Assembly: GCA_038373885.1 (NCBI GenBank)
Contig: JAWZYV010014418.1
Location: forward strand, 434,001 to 498,000
Origin: Cheiracanthium punctorium
Lineage: Eukaryota > Arthropoda > Arachnida > Araneae > Cheiracanthiidae
DNA: 64,000 bases
Direction: 5' to 3'
Of this stretch, positions 1-14,137 are shown one piece after another. A model generated the notes under the pieces. That model made no database searches and was not told the DNA's origin. It saw only the letters and a list, made by a program, of their open reading frames with translations. The translations under genes were made by a program, and so were the position numbers. Within the stretch, counting starts at the first letter, position 1; the number at the start of each line of letters is the position of its first letter.

Positions 1-145
1 CTTCAAATTGTGATTTGCATTCAAACATACATAAGAAACATAAATATTTAAATTTTACTACTTATTGTTTAAACATTTTTCTCATTTTGGCGCCCCTCTC
101 AAAGAAAAAAACGTGTGCGGTCGCACACGCCTTAGGCCGGCCCTG
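1..145. mobile_element. Right end of a hAT-like MITE, cut by the window edge
   Basis: On the minus strand the terminus reads CAGGGCCGGCCTAAGGC, then a GTGTGCGACCGCACAC palindrome at about 111-129. CAGGG ends are typical of hAT-type MITEs. The left end and the flanking duplication lie outside the window, so the family call is tentative. Confidence 0.45.
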
Positions 146-149
146 ATTA

Positions 150-258
150 CCCTAGTAGCACAAATATTACGAAAAACATTCAAATTACGTTGGAAACACG
201 TTTTTTAACGTTAAAAAATGTGTTTTAAACGTCTTTTGGACTAATTGTGCAACTAGGG
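150..258. mobile_element. Short CCCTAG-ended inverted-repeat element
   Basis: CCCTAGTAGCACAAATATT at 150 is answered by TTGTGCAACTAGGG ending at 258, giving inverted ends of about 13 bp around a 109-bp element. Its interior contains ACGTTGGAAACACGTT and AACGTT words that resemble the ACGTTGG repeats at 63261-63580. It may be a diverged relative. Confidence 0.45.
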
Positions 259-3200
259 TAGGAAAACCTTTCCTTTCTTTTTTCCAAGAACATCCCTTGG
301 GAAAAGGTGAGAACGAACACCCATGATACTTGAGTAGTCAAATTCTTCGATTTATTTAAAATCTGATTTATTTTTTGCGAATAAATTCTCAATGCAGTTT
401 ACACATTTTACATGTGTTTACGCTTAGTTTTTTCAAATAACTAGATAAATAAGTATCGTAATTGAAAAATCGCCTTTTAAGTGTTATGCTTCACATCCTT
501 GCTTTAGACATTACTTATTTTTTCATTAGGAATTCTAGCACAAGTTCTTTCACACCGACTTTAAAGCCTTTTTCCACGCCGCCAAGAGAATATAAGTAAA
601 CGAAATATTCTCTGTCAAAATATTTTATACCCGATTTTTAATACATTTTTATGAGGAATAAGAGTCTTATTATTTCGTTTGAAAAATCCATATTTTTTCA
701 TTTTTAGCAAAGCTGAGCTTAAAGTATAGTGCTTCTATCCCCTGTTCTTAAGTCCACCAAAAGCATTTTACATTCTGTAAATGTTTGCTTGAGAAAGGAA
801 TGGAATTTACAGAGTACTGTGTAAGGCAATTTCTAATAAAAGTTCTTACATGCTTTTTCACCTGATATTTCACACCGTAGTCGTCAGCTGTAATAGTTCC
901 CGCATCCAGGTACTAGAATTTTATGAGTGCTTTAGAAAACATATAAAAATTTTATATATCATAAGAAAGGCATGAATTTTTCATTTTCATGAATTACGCT
1001 GGATTTCTTATAAAGCTTGGCTTCTTATAGAGTGATAGAAATAGAAAATTGTAAGTCTATAAAGAAAGCATTACCAATAAAAAATGAATCTTTTATATTG
1101 CAATAAAGTTTCTATGAGATTAGTTACGGTTTTCTTTTTTTTAATTTTACTTTTTGAATATCTCTTTTCATGTTGAACTTTGTGTTATGAAATGATTTAA
1201 TAAAGAGATATAAATCAATAAATGAGAGTTCAGTTGATAAGGTACGAGGTGCAATATTTTAAGTTGTGGTATTATATTTTCAAACTTGATTCCATTAACT
1301 AAAAAATATACACTACATTGTTCAGGCTTTGAATGGCAGAGGTTAAGTGGGTTTTCTTCGAATGTAACATAAATTCAAACCATGTTGTCTTGAAAGACCT
1401 GTAAAAAAGTATCTCGCCCTGACCCTTTTTACAATTGTAAATCAGTCAATAAATATTTTTTCATTGAATAAGATTGGTAGAAAAGAAAATCTGTTGGTGG
1501 TCTAATTAAAAATAATCTATATCTGAGAAAATTTTTCTCATCTCCTTCCGTCCCTTTATATACAGTGTATCCCCAAAACATTGACCTCTGCTTTTTTTCC
1601 GTAAATATTGATCGTGGACATTTTATATTAATAAGTGTCACAGATATGAATATAAGTATGTATTGACTTACACCACTTTTCAATAACTCTCAAAGGGAAA
1701 AAATCAAGTCGGATGATCACGCTTCTGAAAGAAAACAATTATTTGCTCTCTGACAGTTTACATTTAAATTCATGTACAGCCTCTAACCAATTTTCTTTAA
1801 CCATATTTTTGAGACATTTTATGATGCTGGAGTACATTTTATTCATTGGAACTTTTTTTTTATACAAGGGCCATATAAAAACCTGAATTTTGTATTTACT
1901 TAAATTTAATCTCCTGAAAATTTTAATAGATTTTTAAAATTCTATAACTTTTCTTACGTAACTCTGAAATTTCTATGATCAATACATCTTTTACATCTAT
2001 GATCAATATTCAAAGAAATATTGGCGATGCCAATATTTTTGTGACACCCTGTATACCTATAGACAGGAAAGTGGATAGATATACAATTTGATAAATGGAT
2101 GTATATATCAGGCGAAAATGAACTAGGTAACAGAGGTAATCTAGCTTTAAAGGTTTGAACGTAATTATATATATAAATAGAGGCTATTGTCAAGATTAGA
2201 TAAAAGGCAAAAAAGGAGTTGTAAAATACTAACAAATGGAAGATGAAAATTACAGCACGATTCTCCAACTTGGAAGAAGTTTCTGAATAGATACGTACTT
2301 AAAAACAAGATTTCTGCTGATATAACTTGATATAACTAATAAATTAAAAATACGGTTAGAATCCTGCTGAACATCAGCATAAGTCTACTTAAAATGTAAT
2401 TTGTCCTATCTGTAAAGCTTTGAAAGGCTGAACTAAAAAGATCTCAAAGGCTGTTCCGTATTAGAATGGTGCAAGCTAGTTTTTACGTTAACTGCACTTC
2501 GAAAATTTAATGTATGAGGCTTTGTTTAAAAGTTACATTTAGAGTGGGACGTCAGTTTACATGTATATGTATTTATATATATATATATATTCATCTAAAA
2601 GCATGAGTATTACTAGATCGAGTGCTCCCAAAATCTTCTTCAAGATTAACTCTCATGCCCCCACTCCCAACCCTCATTCAAATTCATTTGCAAACATGCC
2701 CACTCGCATATCGCTTACTTAATGATAACACGTGTAAAAAATAACAACACTGGATTTTAAATCAATGACGAAAATCGAGTTTTTAAGATGATGCAGGAAA
2801 CTTGAATCATACATCGTTAAAATAATTCTTTTAGAATACACAGGTACCGTTAATCTAACAAATAATTCCTTATTAAAACGTCGATCCAAAACTGAGTAAT
2901 AGTATTTTAAAAACTGATGTTAATATATGCAATCATGTATGCAAATCTTCGAAAATTTTGTTCTCTCATTCAAAGCTTCTTTCTAGTAAGTCAAAACAAA
3001 GGAAAATATGGAAAAAATGACCTTTCATAAAAAACAAAGCAGATCTAGATGTAGTACACGTTGGGTCCATGGGACGGTCTTTAGCAATTTTTTGAGGGGT
3101 ATCATCATTTGGAAGTTGTTTTTCCATCTGATGAGAATCTAAGGTATTAAAAAAATCTCTGGGAAAGATAGAAGCTCTCACTGGCGTATATCTTAATTGG

Positions 3201-6200
3201 CAAATCATAGTATTTTACCTGAATTACCTTCTTCAGACAAACCAGTAAGCAAATGACTTTTCTAGATTTCAAGCCTTAATGAAAGTAAATTTGCAGTTTA
3301 CTTTGCATATTTATGATTTTCAGATGATTCTAAAATCAAAGTCCCTGAACATCACTTTGAACTACCGTATAAGTACGGGCATACGCATGTTTGCGTAACA
3401 AAAAGGAATTGAAAGAAAAAATTTCGTAGTCATTTTGACTCTTCCCGATGAAATTTTGTTTTCATCAGACAATGTAATAAGAAAGACACCGATCATTTTA
3501 TAAAATTTTTAATTACACGTCTTTATTAATAACATGCTGATTATTCGAAAAGTACTTTTTTTTCTTTTTTTGCAAAGAGCAAAAAGAAAGAATCCTTGGA
3601 ATTAGCGATTTATGCCAAATATCCTCGTATATTAAATGACGGGTGCTCATAGCTGAAAATTTAATTTATATCCATTTACAAAAATTCAATAAGTCTGTCA
3701 TATATTGCATGGGAAGAACTGAAGGAAAATGCAAATTCAAAAAATCTTATTAAATTCTTCCGATTATTTAAACACCGCGTATCAATTGAAATTCCATTAA
3801 AACTCACCGAGAAGAATATTTACCATAAGGTGTAATTGCAACACAAGTGCAAAGGTTTGCCCTGAAGGAGGTAAACAAATATTTTGTGCAAAAGCGATCA
3901 ATACTACATTATATGCATAAATATGTGGTGTTTAATGAAATCAGGACTTTGGAAAAGCATTTTAAGTCACTTTAAACTTCGCGATATCTTGGTGCTTCGA
4001 GCTAGTGAATTCCTTAAAGGCATGAAAATATTCTTGATTTGCATTCGAAGAAATAAAAACATGAATTTTATAGTTGCATTTACACCATAAATTAAGCTGC
4101 GTCAAATCAGAAAAATGGTTTTAATCATAAATAAAGCAAATGCTTCGTTATAAAAAAAAAGGCTCGAGGGAAAAATTTGGACAGTTATTAAATCAAACGG
4201 AAAATTCATGAATCATTATGTTTTAGTTTTAATCATAATCGATTAATACATTATTAAAAAGGGTAAATTATAACTTTAGGAAACAGTGTAAGATATATTT
4301 TCCAAGCGAAACGTTTTGAGTAAAAAATTATTGAATTTTAAAAATTATGCATACATTTATGTGGTTTTTATAGCGGTAAATAAAATGTTTTGAAACATCA
4401 ATTCTCTTTCATTTAAATAAATTAATGGATAAAACTTATTCATTTATGATATTCATTAAATGTGAACTCATGCATTTGAAGATAAAAATTTAAACTGAAA
4501 TATTAAATCCTATCGTAACTAACTTCATATCAGTATTATTACTTTTCTCACAAAGAGTACATTGTTTTTCTTTTAGATTGTAACCTATTTATGTGTACTG
4601 GATTTTATGTTATCTTAAGAAAAGATCGAGTTTACGAAGTTGTTGATGAAGATTATCAGAAAACCTGACTTCCAGTTTCAGCTAAATATCAAATAGCACG
4701 TTTAAAATTGAGCCTTAAGGGTCCCTGCATTAAATACTGCAATTTTTTTTTCAAACACCATTTATAAATATTGTTAAGCAGTTTCATAATGCAAACTTGC
4801 TCAATTTTCATTATAGAAAATAATGCACAATTTATTTCGTGCAAACGGAGTCATTTAATTGTTAAGAAATCGAATTAACAATCAAACAAAAATAGCAACC
4901 TGCATTGGGAATTCCAAAGTTGAATCAAGTAAATTTTTAGATATCCCTTATATTTTTAAATTAAAGGAAAACACAGAGCCAGAAATATAAGAAGTCGGTA
5001 GAACTTCTTTTTGTAAAATTTGATTGACTCACAATATCATTTGTGTTCAGAAACAGTATTATCATTATCATCATTTTGTGAGGAGGTGTGTGTGTGTGTG
5101 AATGGGGGGTGGGGTATACAGCACATCTTACCTTAAACATTTTTTTGGTCAGAACTTCTGGTCAAAATCAGATTTACACTTTCAGTACACGGCTGCAAAA
5201 CGCTTTTCTTTTCGTCAGCATTTCTTAAAATGCCGGCAGTACGCATGTAATTTTTGAGGCATTGGAAAAGTTACTCTGAAAGGCAAATGAGCACACTTCT
5301 TTTCTAATACAGGCCTACATTAAGATTGCTTTAAGTTACAGGAATGCATTTCTGGCTATTTTTTTCTACGATAGTGTTTCTCTAGGTACCATTTTTTTTT
5401 TTTTAAGTAGCTCTTTAGGAGTTGAGAAACGCTACTTACCATGTCGAAAACTTTGAACGCGTTAAGAGCCTTCCGGAAATAAAAATTAGTTTGCAACATA
5501 CAGGCAAGTTTTTTTTTTACATTTCTGCAAATGTAAAAGAGAAATTTTGTATTAAAGTGCATCATGTCCAAGTTTTTAACATTTCAAGCAGAAATAACAT
5601 CTGTAAATGGCAGAGTAAAACATTTGTTTGCAGTTAGCTATTCTGAGTACTTTCAGAGAGAATAATGTAACACTTAAAATATTTTATTTATTTTACAACA
5701 AATTCCGTCAAGTAGGATCAACAGATTGTTTCCACGGGGAGAAAAAGTTGAGTATGGATAAAATGTTCCTTTTTTATTAATGATAGAGATCACCATGCAA
5801 ATGAAGCCTTTTTTAAAAAAAAACATTAATTTACTATTTTTTTATTTATAAAAATCTATTTCGTGCTCAGTAAAAACTGTTGAAATACAGAAACATTAAA
5901 TGCTTCCATTAACTGAGCAACTGACAATATTCTTTGATTCAACATGAAATTTTAAAGGTTATTCATGCAGAACTATTTAAAAACGTAAGAAAAGTACTTT
6001 TAAAACTCTAGTTTGCGTGAAGTGTGTGTACTGCTAGTGAATTATGGTCGCTTTTCTACAATTATGTTGCAATTGTTCAATCCAAAGCCAATAACAAAGC
6101 CCTAATTTTATCTATTCGACGAGAATCTTGAGAAAACTATATGCATGACAATGTGGTCGCAGCGCAACGCAACACAACATATTGTATTGACTAACCGGGT

Positions 6201-7788
6201 TTTACATTTGCTCCAGAAGAAGGAAGAACCTTTGAATTTGTCAAAATGATTGTCGAAAATTTACTCTCTTGGTATTTAAAACGTGTTTTTTTATGTTATA
6301 CCTGAAATGCAATATTGAAATCATATAAAAATCAGTTTATTTATTTCAATCATATAAAATTTTCAATATACATGCGGCCGTGACTGTCTCAATCTGTTGT
6401 GGGCGACAAGCTGTTGGGATCTTTATCGCATAACGCAAAGAATTTCGCAACATATGAATTAAATTATTATTAAAATTATCTCTCACTCAATGTGTAGCGA
6501 ATTTAAGAGTAAATACGTATGTGCGACTGATATAATAAATTATAATTATTATACCAGTAGAGTACCGTGCAACTTTAGATGAAAACCACTCATACATCTA
6601 AAAAACACCGGTAACCAACTCGTATATACTCAAATGTTCCTTATGTATTATCCTGTGCATGCCAAAAAATACATATACCGTAAATTCTCATTATCTCATT
6701 TATAAAGTCCGAAAAAGGCCGTCTTTCAAAATTTTCACTCTAGGGAAGTGCCTAGCGTTCCTAATGGTCAATTTGGATCTTCGATGAAGTTAGTTCAATT
6801 ACCCACGTTTTGGATTTCCATACATACACTTGTTTTAAACGTTTCATAGGAAATTGACATCGGATCTTGTTTTTGCTAATCCTTTCAGCCCTAAGGTGTC
6901 AAAACTCTTCATATAGCAAATAAAAACTCGTTTGATTTTCACACACCTGATAGTTTTGGAGCCTCCGTTCCTGCCTAGAATAGTTCAAGTATAGTTTATT
7001 CCAAGATTTGTTTGTCGTACACCCGTCAAAAATTACTGATGATGACGCCAAACCACAATTCATCACCTCAGGCCTAGTTCGCAAATTATAGTCTACTGTT
7101 TACTATGTATACAGGAAATGAATGACAGTATTTATTAATGAATTATCGATTACTGGTTTATACCTGAAGTTTATTTATGCACTTAAAATCGACGAAAACG
7201 TTTTCCGTGACAGTGACCGATAGCAAGGACACCGAATTCGGTTGCCCGCAAGCTACCATTCTCGCCCTGTCGTGTTACTCTTCCTGTTTTGTAAACGAAT
7301 GTTTTGTTTTGCCCCCTTTTTTTCGTGGTCGAAATAAGGATGAGATATCCCTAAAGGCGTCATTCGCAGTCATTCCCTTTCACCCAATAGCAATAATTCT
7401 CATAGAAGTGCAAGGCTCCTATTTTTTTTTTTTTTCAACTTCATGAACGAAACAGCCTGTAGGAAAAAGAAGTTCGATTGAAAAGCTCAGCCGGCTATTT
7501 ACAACCCCACGGGGAATCTTGAAAAAGATCATCTTGCTACTATCATTACGGTTTAATAGAGGTTCTAATAAAAGAAGTAATACTTAATAGGTATATGGCG
7601 TACTTATTCGAAATTTTCGTTTCTTTTCAATACTTGTATTATTAAAATGAAATAATAGGTATTTGAAGGCACGACTTGCATGCGGGTGGCATCTTTTGTC
7701 GTATGGCGGTCATTACACGCGCAAGAAGGTTTATTTGAGTACAACGGCCTATAGAAGTTTTTTTGTTGTTGTTGTTAAGGCAAAATAC
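259..7788. other. Gene-poor A+T-rich DNA
   Basis: I find no supported gene. Simple repeats include TA near 2575-2590 and TG near 5087-5100. The open frames here (for example 7177-7446 and 5422-5637) lack domain motifs or splice context and look like chance. Confidence 0.6.
2038..2054. mobile_element. Isolated mariner-like terminus
   Basis: TGACACCCTGTATA matches the right terminus plus TA target of many mariner elements. No partner end was found, so this is at best a relic. Confidence 0.2.
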
Positions 7789-7796
7789 ACTAGAAC

Positions 7797-8302
7797 CAGG
7801 GTGCGAATTGACGGGGGGATGCCGGGGATCGTCCCCGGCTGAAGAATGTAATATCCCTGGCTAGAGAAATATCAATTGATCCCTGCTAGGAATACTATTT
7901 ATCCCCTGCTGAAGAAATGTTAAACTGGTAAGTGAAGATTTGGTATTGGAATCAAGAACTCGAAATGAAGGTTGTATGTTATCGTTTGTTACTATACTCT
8001 AAGGCGAATGCCTTAAAATTCCGTCTCTTTTCTAAGCTAAAACCCCTCAAGGGTGGCTTCCAAAACAGGCACATTGTATGTAGCTTGTGTATCTGTGATT
8101 TTATAGAACAAGCAATCTATGACTTTAGTTTGAATATAAATCAGTTCCCACACATGTTGGCGACTGCATTTGTCAAGTAATATCATGTGAGTAAATCATT
8201 TGCACCTTCCCTCCTTTTCCTTTTCAAGTGTCCCCCCCCCGGAGAATGTTTTCTATCTAATGTCCCCCACCCCCCTGGAGAAAATGTTCATTTCGCGCCC
8301 TG
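7797..8302. mobile_element. hAT-like MITE, 506 bp, perfect 8-bp target duplication
   Basis: The left end CAGGGTGCGAATTGACGG and the reversed right end CAGGGCGCGAAATGAAC form imperfect inverted repeats. ACTAGAAC flanks both sides (7789-7796 and 8303-8310), a perfect 8-bp duplication as made by hAT transposases. The interior has several C-rich or G-rich blocks and no transposase. The 82-codon frame at 7932-8180 lies inside and is not a gene. Confidence 0.85.
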
Positions 8303-8310
8303 ACTAGAAC

Positions 8311-11300
8311 TATCAGTCAAAGGGAGGAATACCTTGGATGGAGGACTTTTTAAGAGGTTCCAGGGGATATACAAGTTGCATCATGTTTTAACTCCTCCCT
8401 TTAGGCCATACCTTAAAAGAGTCGATCTTAGTCAATTGACAGCCGCGCAGGAGGCCGGAACCCTGAACAGTCACACTTCAGCTATCTACTAATGTTCAGT
8501 GCCATATTCACTCGGCCGTTAGTCGGCCTGAACATGGACATAGAGAAGCTTTTCATAAATACTTTTTGTAGATTATGTCAACAGTTTATGGTCATTGGGA
8601 GAACTTAGCTGAGCCACGTATGAATCCACTTTAAGGGGGCGTTTATTCGGGATTTTAAAAGCTTACAAAATGCACGAGAAAAGCAGAGAGGCGTTTACTA
8701 GAAGGGGGGGGGGCTTTGGCCATATTTTATGGTAGATGTTTATTATGTAATATTTGGTTGAGTCTATAAGGATAACATGTATTGTGGTCGTGTATTAATA
8801 GATTATCTAGAAAAAAAAGTCCAATATGTTGTTTTTGGATTGCGGGAATCTCAATCCTAATGTGTTCAAACCCATGGGTATGAAAATGAGTTTTATTCAA
8901 CATTAGCCAAGTGATCATTAATTGAGAAATTTTTTACTTTATTGTGATGTAAATTAATACACATATATATATGTACCAATAGTTTTAAGGCCAATAACTT
9001 AACATACCTATATAAAACAGCTCTTAAATATAAATATCCTGGTAGATTTCTAAAATCAATACTATATCCCCAATATGTAATAAATAAAACTGTATGTCCA
9101 AATTACATTATTGGATGGTGACGATGGGGTTGGTTGTTGGTTTTTTCAAACTCTCAAAGATATTGAAAAAAATTAAATCATAAAATATATATCTATATAT
9201 TTTATACAAAAAGATTTATATAAAAAAAGCACCGTAGAATTTGTTGATTACTGGTACTTATTCTTTTACAGGTGTACTTTTATTTTTTACTCTACTGTAC
9301 CAAATTTAAGCCTTACTAAGTGAAAATTTACATACATATCATAGAGTAATATTAGCACTAATAACAATTAATACATGCGCAGTATTATTATTATAATTAT
9401 TATTAATTAATTTCAATAGCTCCCCCCTCCTTAATTCTTTAGTTACCATCTTTCCTAATTACTTCTTAGCTATTAAAGCTTGTACTATGTTGCTCATAGG
9501 TTAGGTATATTAGAATAATTATTTTTATTTATTTATCCTTTCCCCTTCCATTTTCTGAATTTTTTGATATATTAACATCTTTTTTGGCAGCATTTTTTTC
9601 TTTCTCTATCTCTTTACTCCTTGGCTCTAGCTGTTTAATTTATGTCACTTAAGTTTCTCTGTTGGCATCGATTTCTAGTATTGGCTACATCACTGAGCTT
9701 CGACTTCCATGTTTGGTTCGCTTCCACGTTGGTTTTTTCCTTTAAGCTATGGTCGTACCCCCAGGTTACGTAAAACGACTCCTTTGGTCAGGTAACCTGC
9801 AAAAATCCTAACTTATGCTTTTCTTTTAAAATGAAATGTGAGTATGGTGATACTTGAAAATGGAGTACGCCATTTTAATTTTCTAGTCCATTTCCAGATC
9901 ATTGTTTGGGTTCATGAAGTTAGACGTAAGCCCACATGTTCTCACCTGCTTTGTTTTCCCACTTCTCTTTAGCTTTGATAGCACTGTTTTTTACAATATT
10001 TATGACCACTGGATTTCCAATTTTTATTTTTTGGTTCCAGTTTTTTAATTGCTATTATGTGCTATCACTTGCTCGATGAATTACTTGGGATTTCATGCTA
10101 CGTAAGTTTAGCTATTTTATATTATATATATAAACAGAGAGAGAGAGAGACTAAAAGACGTAAAGAAACCTACTACGTTTTAATTAATTTATTTTTAACC
10201 CCTAATATATATATATTTATTAGATATACTTCTGATTTACTATTTATTCAAATTTTTTTAAGTTTTTGTTTAGTATTACTTATTTAAGACTTGTTTAGAT
10301 TAGCATTAGTTATTTACAGCAGCAAAATAAATATTAAGGATGGATATGGATAATGATCTTACAGGTGCACGAACAATGCAATACAGCACAAATAAAAATA
10401 TGAAAATAGCATGCGGGAAATATTTTAGTATTTTCTTGAAATTTGTGTAAGATTTGGACAACAGATATCAGAAAACAAGAGTTTAGATATAGATAAGAAA
10501 GACAATGCCGCCTAAGGGCAGATGTTCAGAATTGATGGTGCAGTAATATATATATATAAATTAATTTTTAAACAAAGCCTCTATTTCACCTTTAAACATT
10601 AATAGAGTATAGAAATTTAAAAAAATTACTTAAGTACTTTCTGGAAAGTTTTAAATGTTACTTATACGTTCAATAGACGGTTCAAAGCTTTTAAGTATCG
10701 AAAAAAATTGCAGGACTCGTAATTAAGTACACTTCATTATAAAACAGACAGTTTAATAAAAACAGACTACGCATAGCGAAAGTTAATATAAAAACAAATC
10801 CATGTCCGTATGAGAAGTCCCCGAGGCTCCATCTGAAAAACATAAAGCAAGAGAGAAGACATCGAACAGGGGTCGACGGTCAATCGCTTCCGCTAGAAAG
10901 GGGCATGTGCGCCCATACCTATGGTCAGGGAGGTGCCATGCATACTCCTCCTACCTCGCAGAAAAAATATATATTACCGTAATGGTATGCGTACTAGTAT
11001 TACGGTATTACGTAGATGAAGTTCAACACTAAAATCCAGTATCTTTCTGGGACAGGAGCCCTGTTTTGCCCCCTTCCCCCCGTAGAAAAAAACAAACAAT
11101 CATGGATGCAACCATTTAGGGAGGAAAGTTTTCCGTTTACAAGAAAGAAAACAAACGAATCTGGATGAAATGTGGTAAAACAGAATTCATGATTTAATAG
11201 TCTAACAAAAGGGAGGCTTATTCCTGCGATGTTTCAAAGAAAATGCAATGTTTCCAGTACGATTTTAGTGGGTGGGGAATTTAATTTAAAATACAGCGCC

Positions 11301-12032
11301 CTGAATTAAGCAGAAAACAGCAAAAATAATAAAAATAACTATCATGTCCTTTATATTTAAGCACTTACTCGTGGTTTTATGATTTTTGTTCCAAATGTAT
11401 TTTGTAATATTATAACTGATTTCGCTAACAAATAAATTATTACTGCTCTTCAAAACTGGCAATATAGATATATATATAATCAATAAGAGGGATATAAAAG
11501 AATCACAAAATAAATTTTCTCTACAAAAATATTGCAGTCATTTATCATAGCTGGATTAACCAAAGAATGAAGATTGCTGACCAAACAATAGAGACGATTG
11601 AAATCAAATAATTCCAAATTCTTTCATTAGATGGCGATTTCTTCTTATATAACTCTCTTTGAGTAACTATTATGTCTATCCCATTTTACGGTATGTGTCA
11701 ACGTAATAAAATTTTGCAAGAAACCTGATGTGACCACTAATCCATAGCTTCAGTTTAATTTAAACGCTACGACTTAATGCTTGAAAGAAAATTTATACTG
11801 TTGTTCCGTGCTCTGAACTGAGCAAAAGAATGCTGAAGGTTTTTATTTCATTTAAACTGGATGTCAAAGTACCCATCAAATCTTATCTTTTCTAAGGAGA
11901 TGCATAAAAAGAAGCAAAGTATTTACATATAAAATAATATTGTGTGTTCTATGATCGAGACCATTTAACCTTGCTGTTGATAGTAAACCTAAAATTCAGA
12001 TTCTGTGGTACAGAAAAAAAAAAAAAAAAATA
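8311..12032. other. Gene-poor region with degenerate sequence
   Basis: Very A+T-rich, with TA and AG microsatellites (10120-10150, 10545-10560). Read on the minus strand, about 9540-10060 has several short coding-like runs broken by stops; no family was recognised. A long A run (12014-12030) borders the Helitron. Confidence 0.5.
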
Positions 12033-12659
12033 TCTTAATATATAAAAATCCAGTGTCCGTGTGTATGTTCCGAAATAACTCAAAAACGGGTCAACTGATA
12101 TTCATGAAAGTTGGCATATATATGTAATTTGGTCCAACTTAGATAATAGGATAGTTATTATTCAAATTAATGGTCTCAATAATTAATAATTAATAAAAAA
12201 CTGATCATCAACGTTGATTGTTGTTAATAATCGTAGGTTCCATAAGTCTGGAACAGATGGTGCCTTAAGAGAATTTCTTTATGTACAACTGTAGTTTAAT
12301 ATGTATTTGTGTACTGCATAAATTCAAAAAAAAGTGTTTATCCAAACCGGCAGTCACGAACACGGCCAAAAATATTGGAACATTACTACGAAGAAAATTG
12401 ATAACATCTGCGATATTGACATACTCAACTCATAGCTTATCGTCTGCTTCTAAAGGGATAAAAGCGTTTTATTTTATTTTTTTGGAAATTGGCAACCGGA
12501 ATAACTTTTTTATTGTTTTGAAAAAAAAAAGAACAGTTTAACAGTTCTTGCTTTAATCGACATCTTATTATTTGCGTATGTTTTATTTACAGAAAAATAC
12601 TCATTTTACAGAGGAAGAAACCTAAAAGAACGCATTATATATTTTTCATATATCTTATT

Positions 12660-13988
12660 TTGGCTGTTGATGCCAAACAAGGCGGTTTTTTCTATTTAGA
12701 TGCACCAGGTGGGACCGGTAAAACATATTTGTTATCTTTCATCCTTGCGAAACTACGGTCACAACAAAAAGTTGCATTAGCAGTTGCATCATCAGGCATA
12801 GCTGCTACTTTGTTGGATGGTGGGCGGACAGCACATTCTGCTTTCAAGCTACCATTAGATAGATATTCATAACAATCCAGATGCAATGTGTAATATCAAA
12901 AAAAGAAGCGGAATGGCAGCAGTGTTACGGAAGACTTCGATCATAATTTGGGATGAGTGTACTATGGCTCATAAGCATTCGCTCGAAGCATTAAATAGGA
13001 CTATGCAGGATTTAAACAATAGTGACAGACTTTTCGGTGGTACTATTTTATTACTATCTGGTGATTTCCGGCAAACGTTGCCAGTTATTCCTCGCTCTAC
13101 TTTCGCAGATGAAATTAATGCATGTCTAAAACAATTTTATGGAGAAATGTTGAGACACTCAGACTGACAAAAAACATGCGAGTACAACTCCAAAATGATC
13201 CAACAGCACAAGAATTTTCTAAACAATTACTGGCTCTTGGAAACGGTGAAATAGAATTTCATCAAGATACTCAACATATTAGATTGCCAGATAATTTCTG
13301 TACTGTTGTTCAAACTAAAAATGAACTGATTGAGAGTGTCTTCCCAGACCCACTAAATAACTATTTAAATCATAACTGGCTTAGTAATTGTGCAATTTTG
13401 GTAGCGAAATATGTTGATGTTGATATGATTAACTACCAGATACAACAATTATTACCAGGTGATTTAATGTCATTTAAGTCTATTGATGCTACTGTAGAAG
13501 AAAACGAGGCAGTGAATTTCCCAATTGAATTTTTAAATTCTTTAGACATATCAGGAATGCCACCACACAATCTTCGATTGAAAATTGGATCACCGATTAT
13601 TCTACTGCGTAATTTAAACCCTCCTAAACTATGCAACAGTGCACGTTTGGTGATCAAAAGAATCACTGGAAACGTTCTTGAAGCAACAATTTTGACAGGA
13701 AAGTTTAAAGGAGAAATTGTTTTGTTACCACGTATTCCGATGATAGCATCCAATTCTCCCATACCATTTAAAAGACTACAGTTTCCCATTCGCTTAGCTT
13801 TAGCGATTACTATAAATAAATCTCAAGGCCAAACAATGTCTATTTGCGGCTTAGACTTGGAAAATCCATGTTTCTCCCATGGGCAATTATACGTGGCGTG
13901 TTCACGAGTAGGAAGACCATCAAGTTTATTTGTATTAACAAAGGACCGATTGACCAAAAATATTGTACATCGATTGGCGCTTCATTGA
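12660..13988 (+). pseudogene. Helitron Pif1-like helicase, frameshifted remnant
   Basis: Three overlapping reading segments (12660-12872, 12886-13167, 13122-13988) together give the C-terminal SF1B (Pif1/RecD2-like) helicase of a Helitron protein. In order they show Walker A (GGTGKT, about 12708-12725), [20 protein letters not shown], Walker B (IIIWDEC), the GDFRQTLPVIP motif, LTKNMRV, INKSQGQT (motif V) and YVACSRVGRPSSLFVLTKD (motif VI), ending at TGA just before the element's 3' end. The frame breaks near 12870, before the NNP/CNI region, and again near 13136, at the CLK/LWRNV junction; each is an indel of one or two bases. The Rep nuclease portion is absent. There is no plausible ATG at the beginning, so this is a dead fragment. 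Family assignment is very secure. Confidence 0.92.
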
Positions 13989-14137
13989 ACATCAACTGTG
14001 ATTTATTACGATTAAAGATATTTAGAGTATATACATCAAATTAAAATATTTAAAGTATTTATTAAATAAATGTTATTAAAATGTTACGTGTTAATTTGTG
14101 TTAAATTTTGTCTTTCAAATCCTGCTTAAATCACTCA

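Noticed and set aside
7177..7446. 89-codon frame with relatively G+C-rich start
   Set aside because: No domain, no splice context and a poly(F) end from a T run; most likely chance.
7932..8180. 82-codon plus-strand frame
   Set aside because: It lies entirely within the non-coding hAT-like MITE at 7797-8302.
10926..11055. Possible hAT-like MITE between CAGGGAGG and GGAGCCCTG
   Set aside because: The inverted ends are only a few bases long and the flanking 8-mers do not match.
12281..12541. 86-codon frame in the 5' part of the Helitron
   Set aside because: It shows no Rep or helicase motif and is low in complexity at its end.
13433..13789. 118-codon minus-strand frame
   Set aside because: It is antisense to the conserved Helitron helicase, which explains the open frame.
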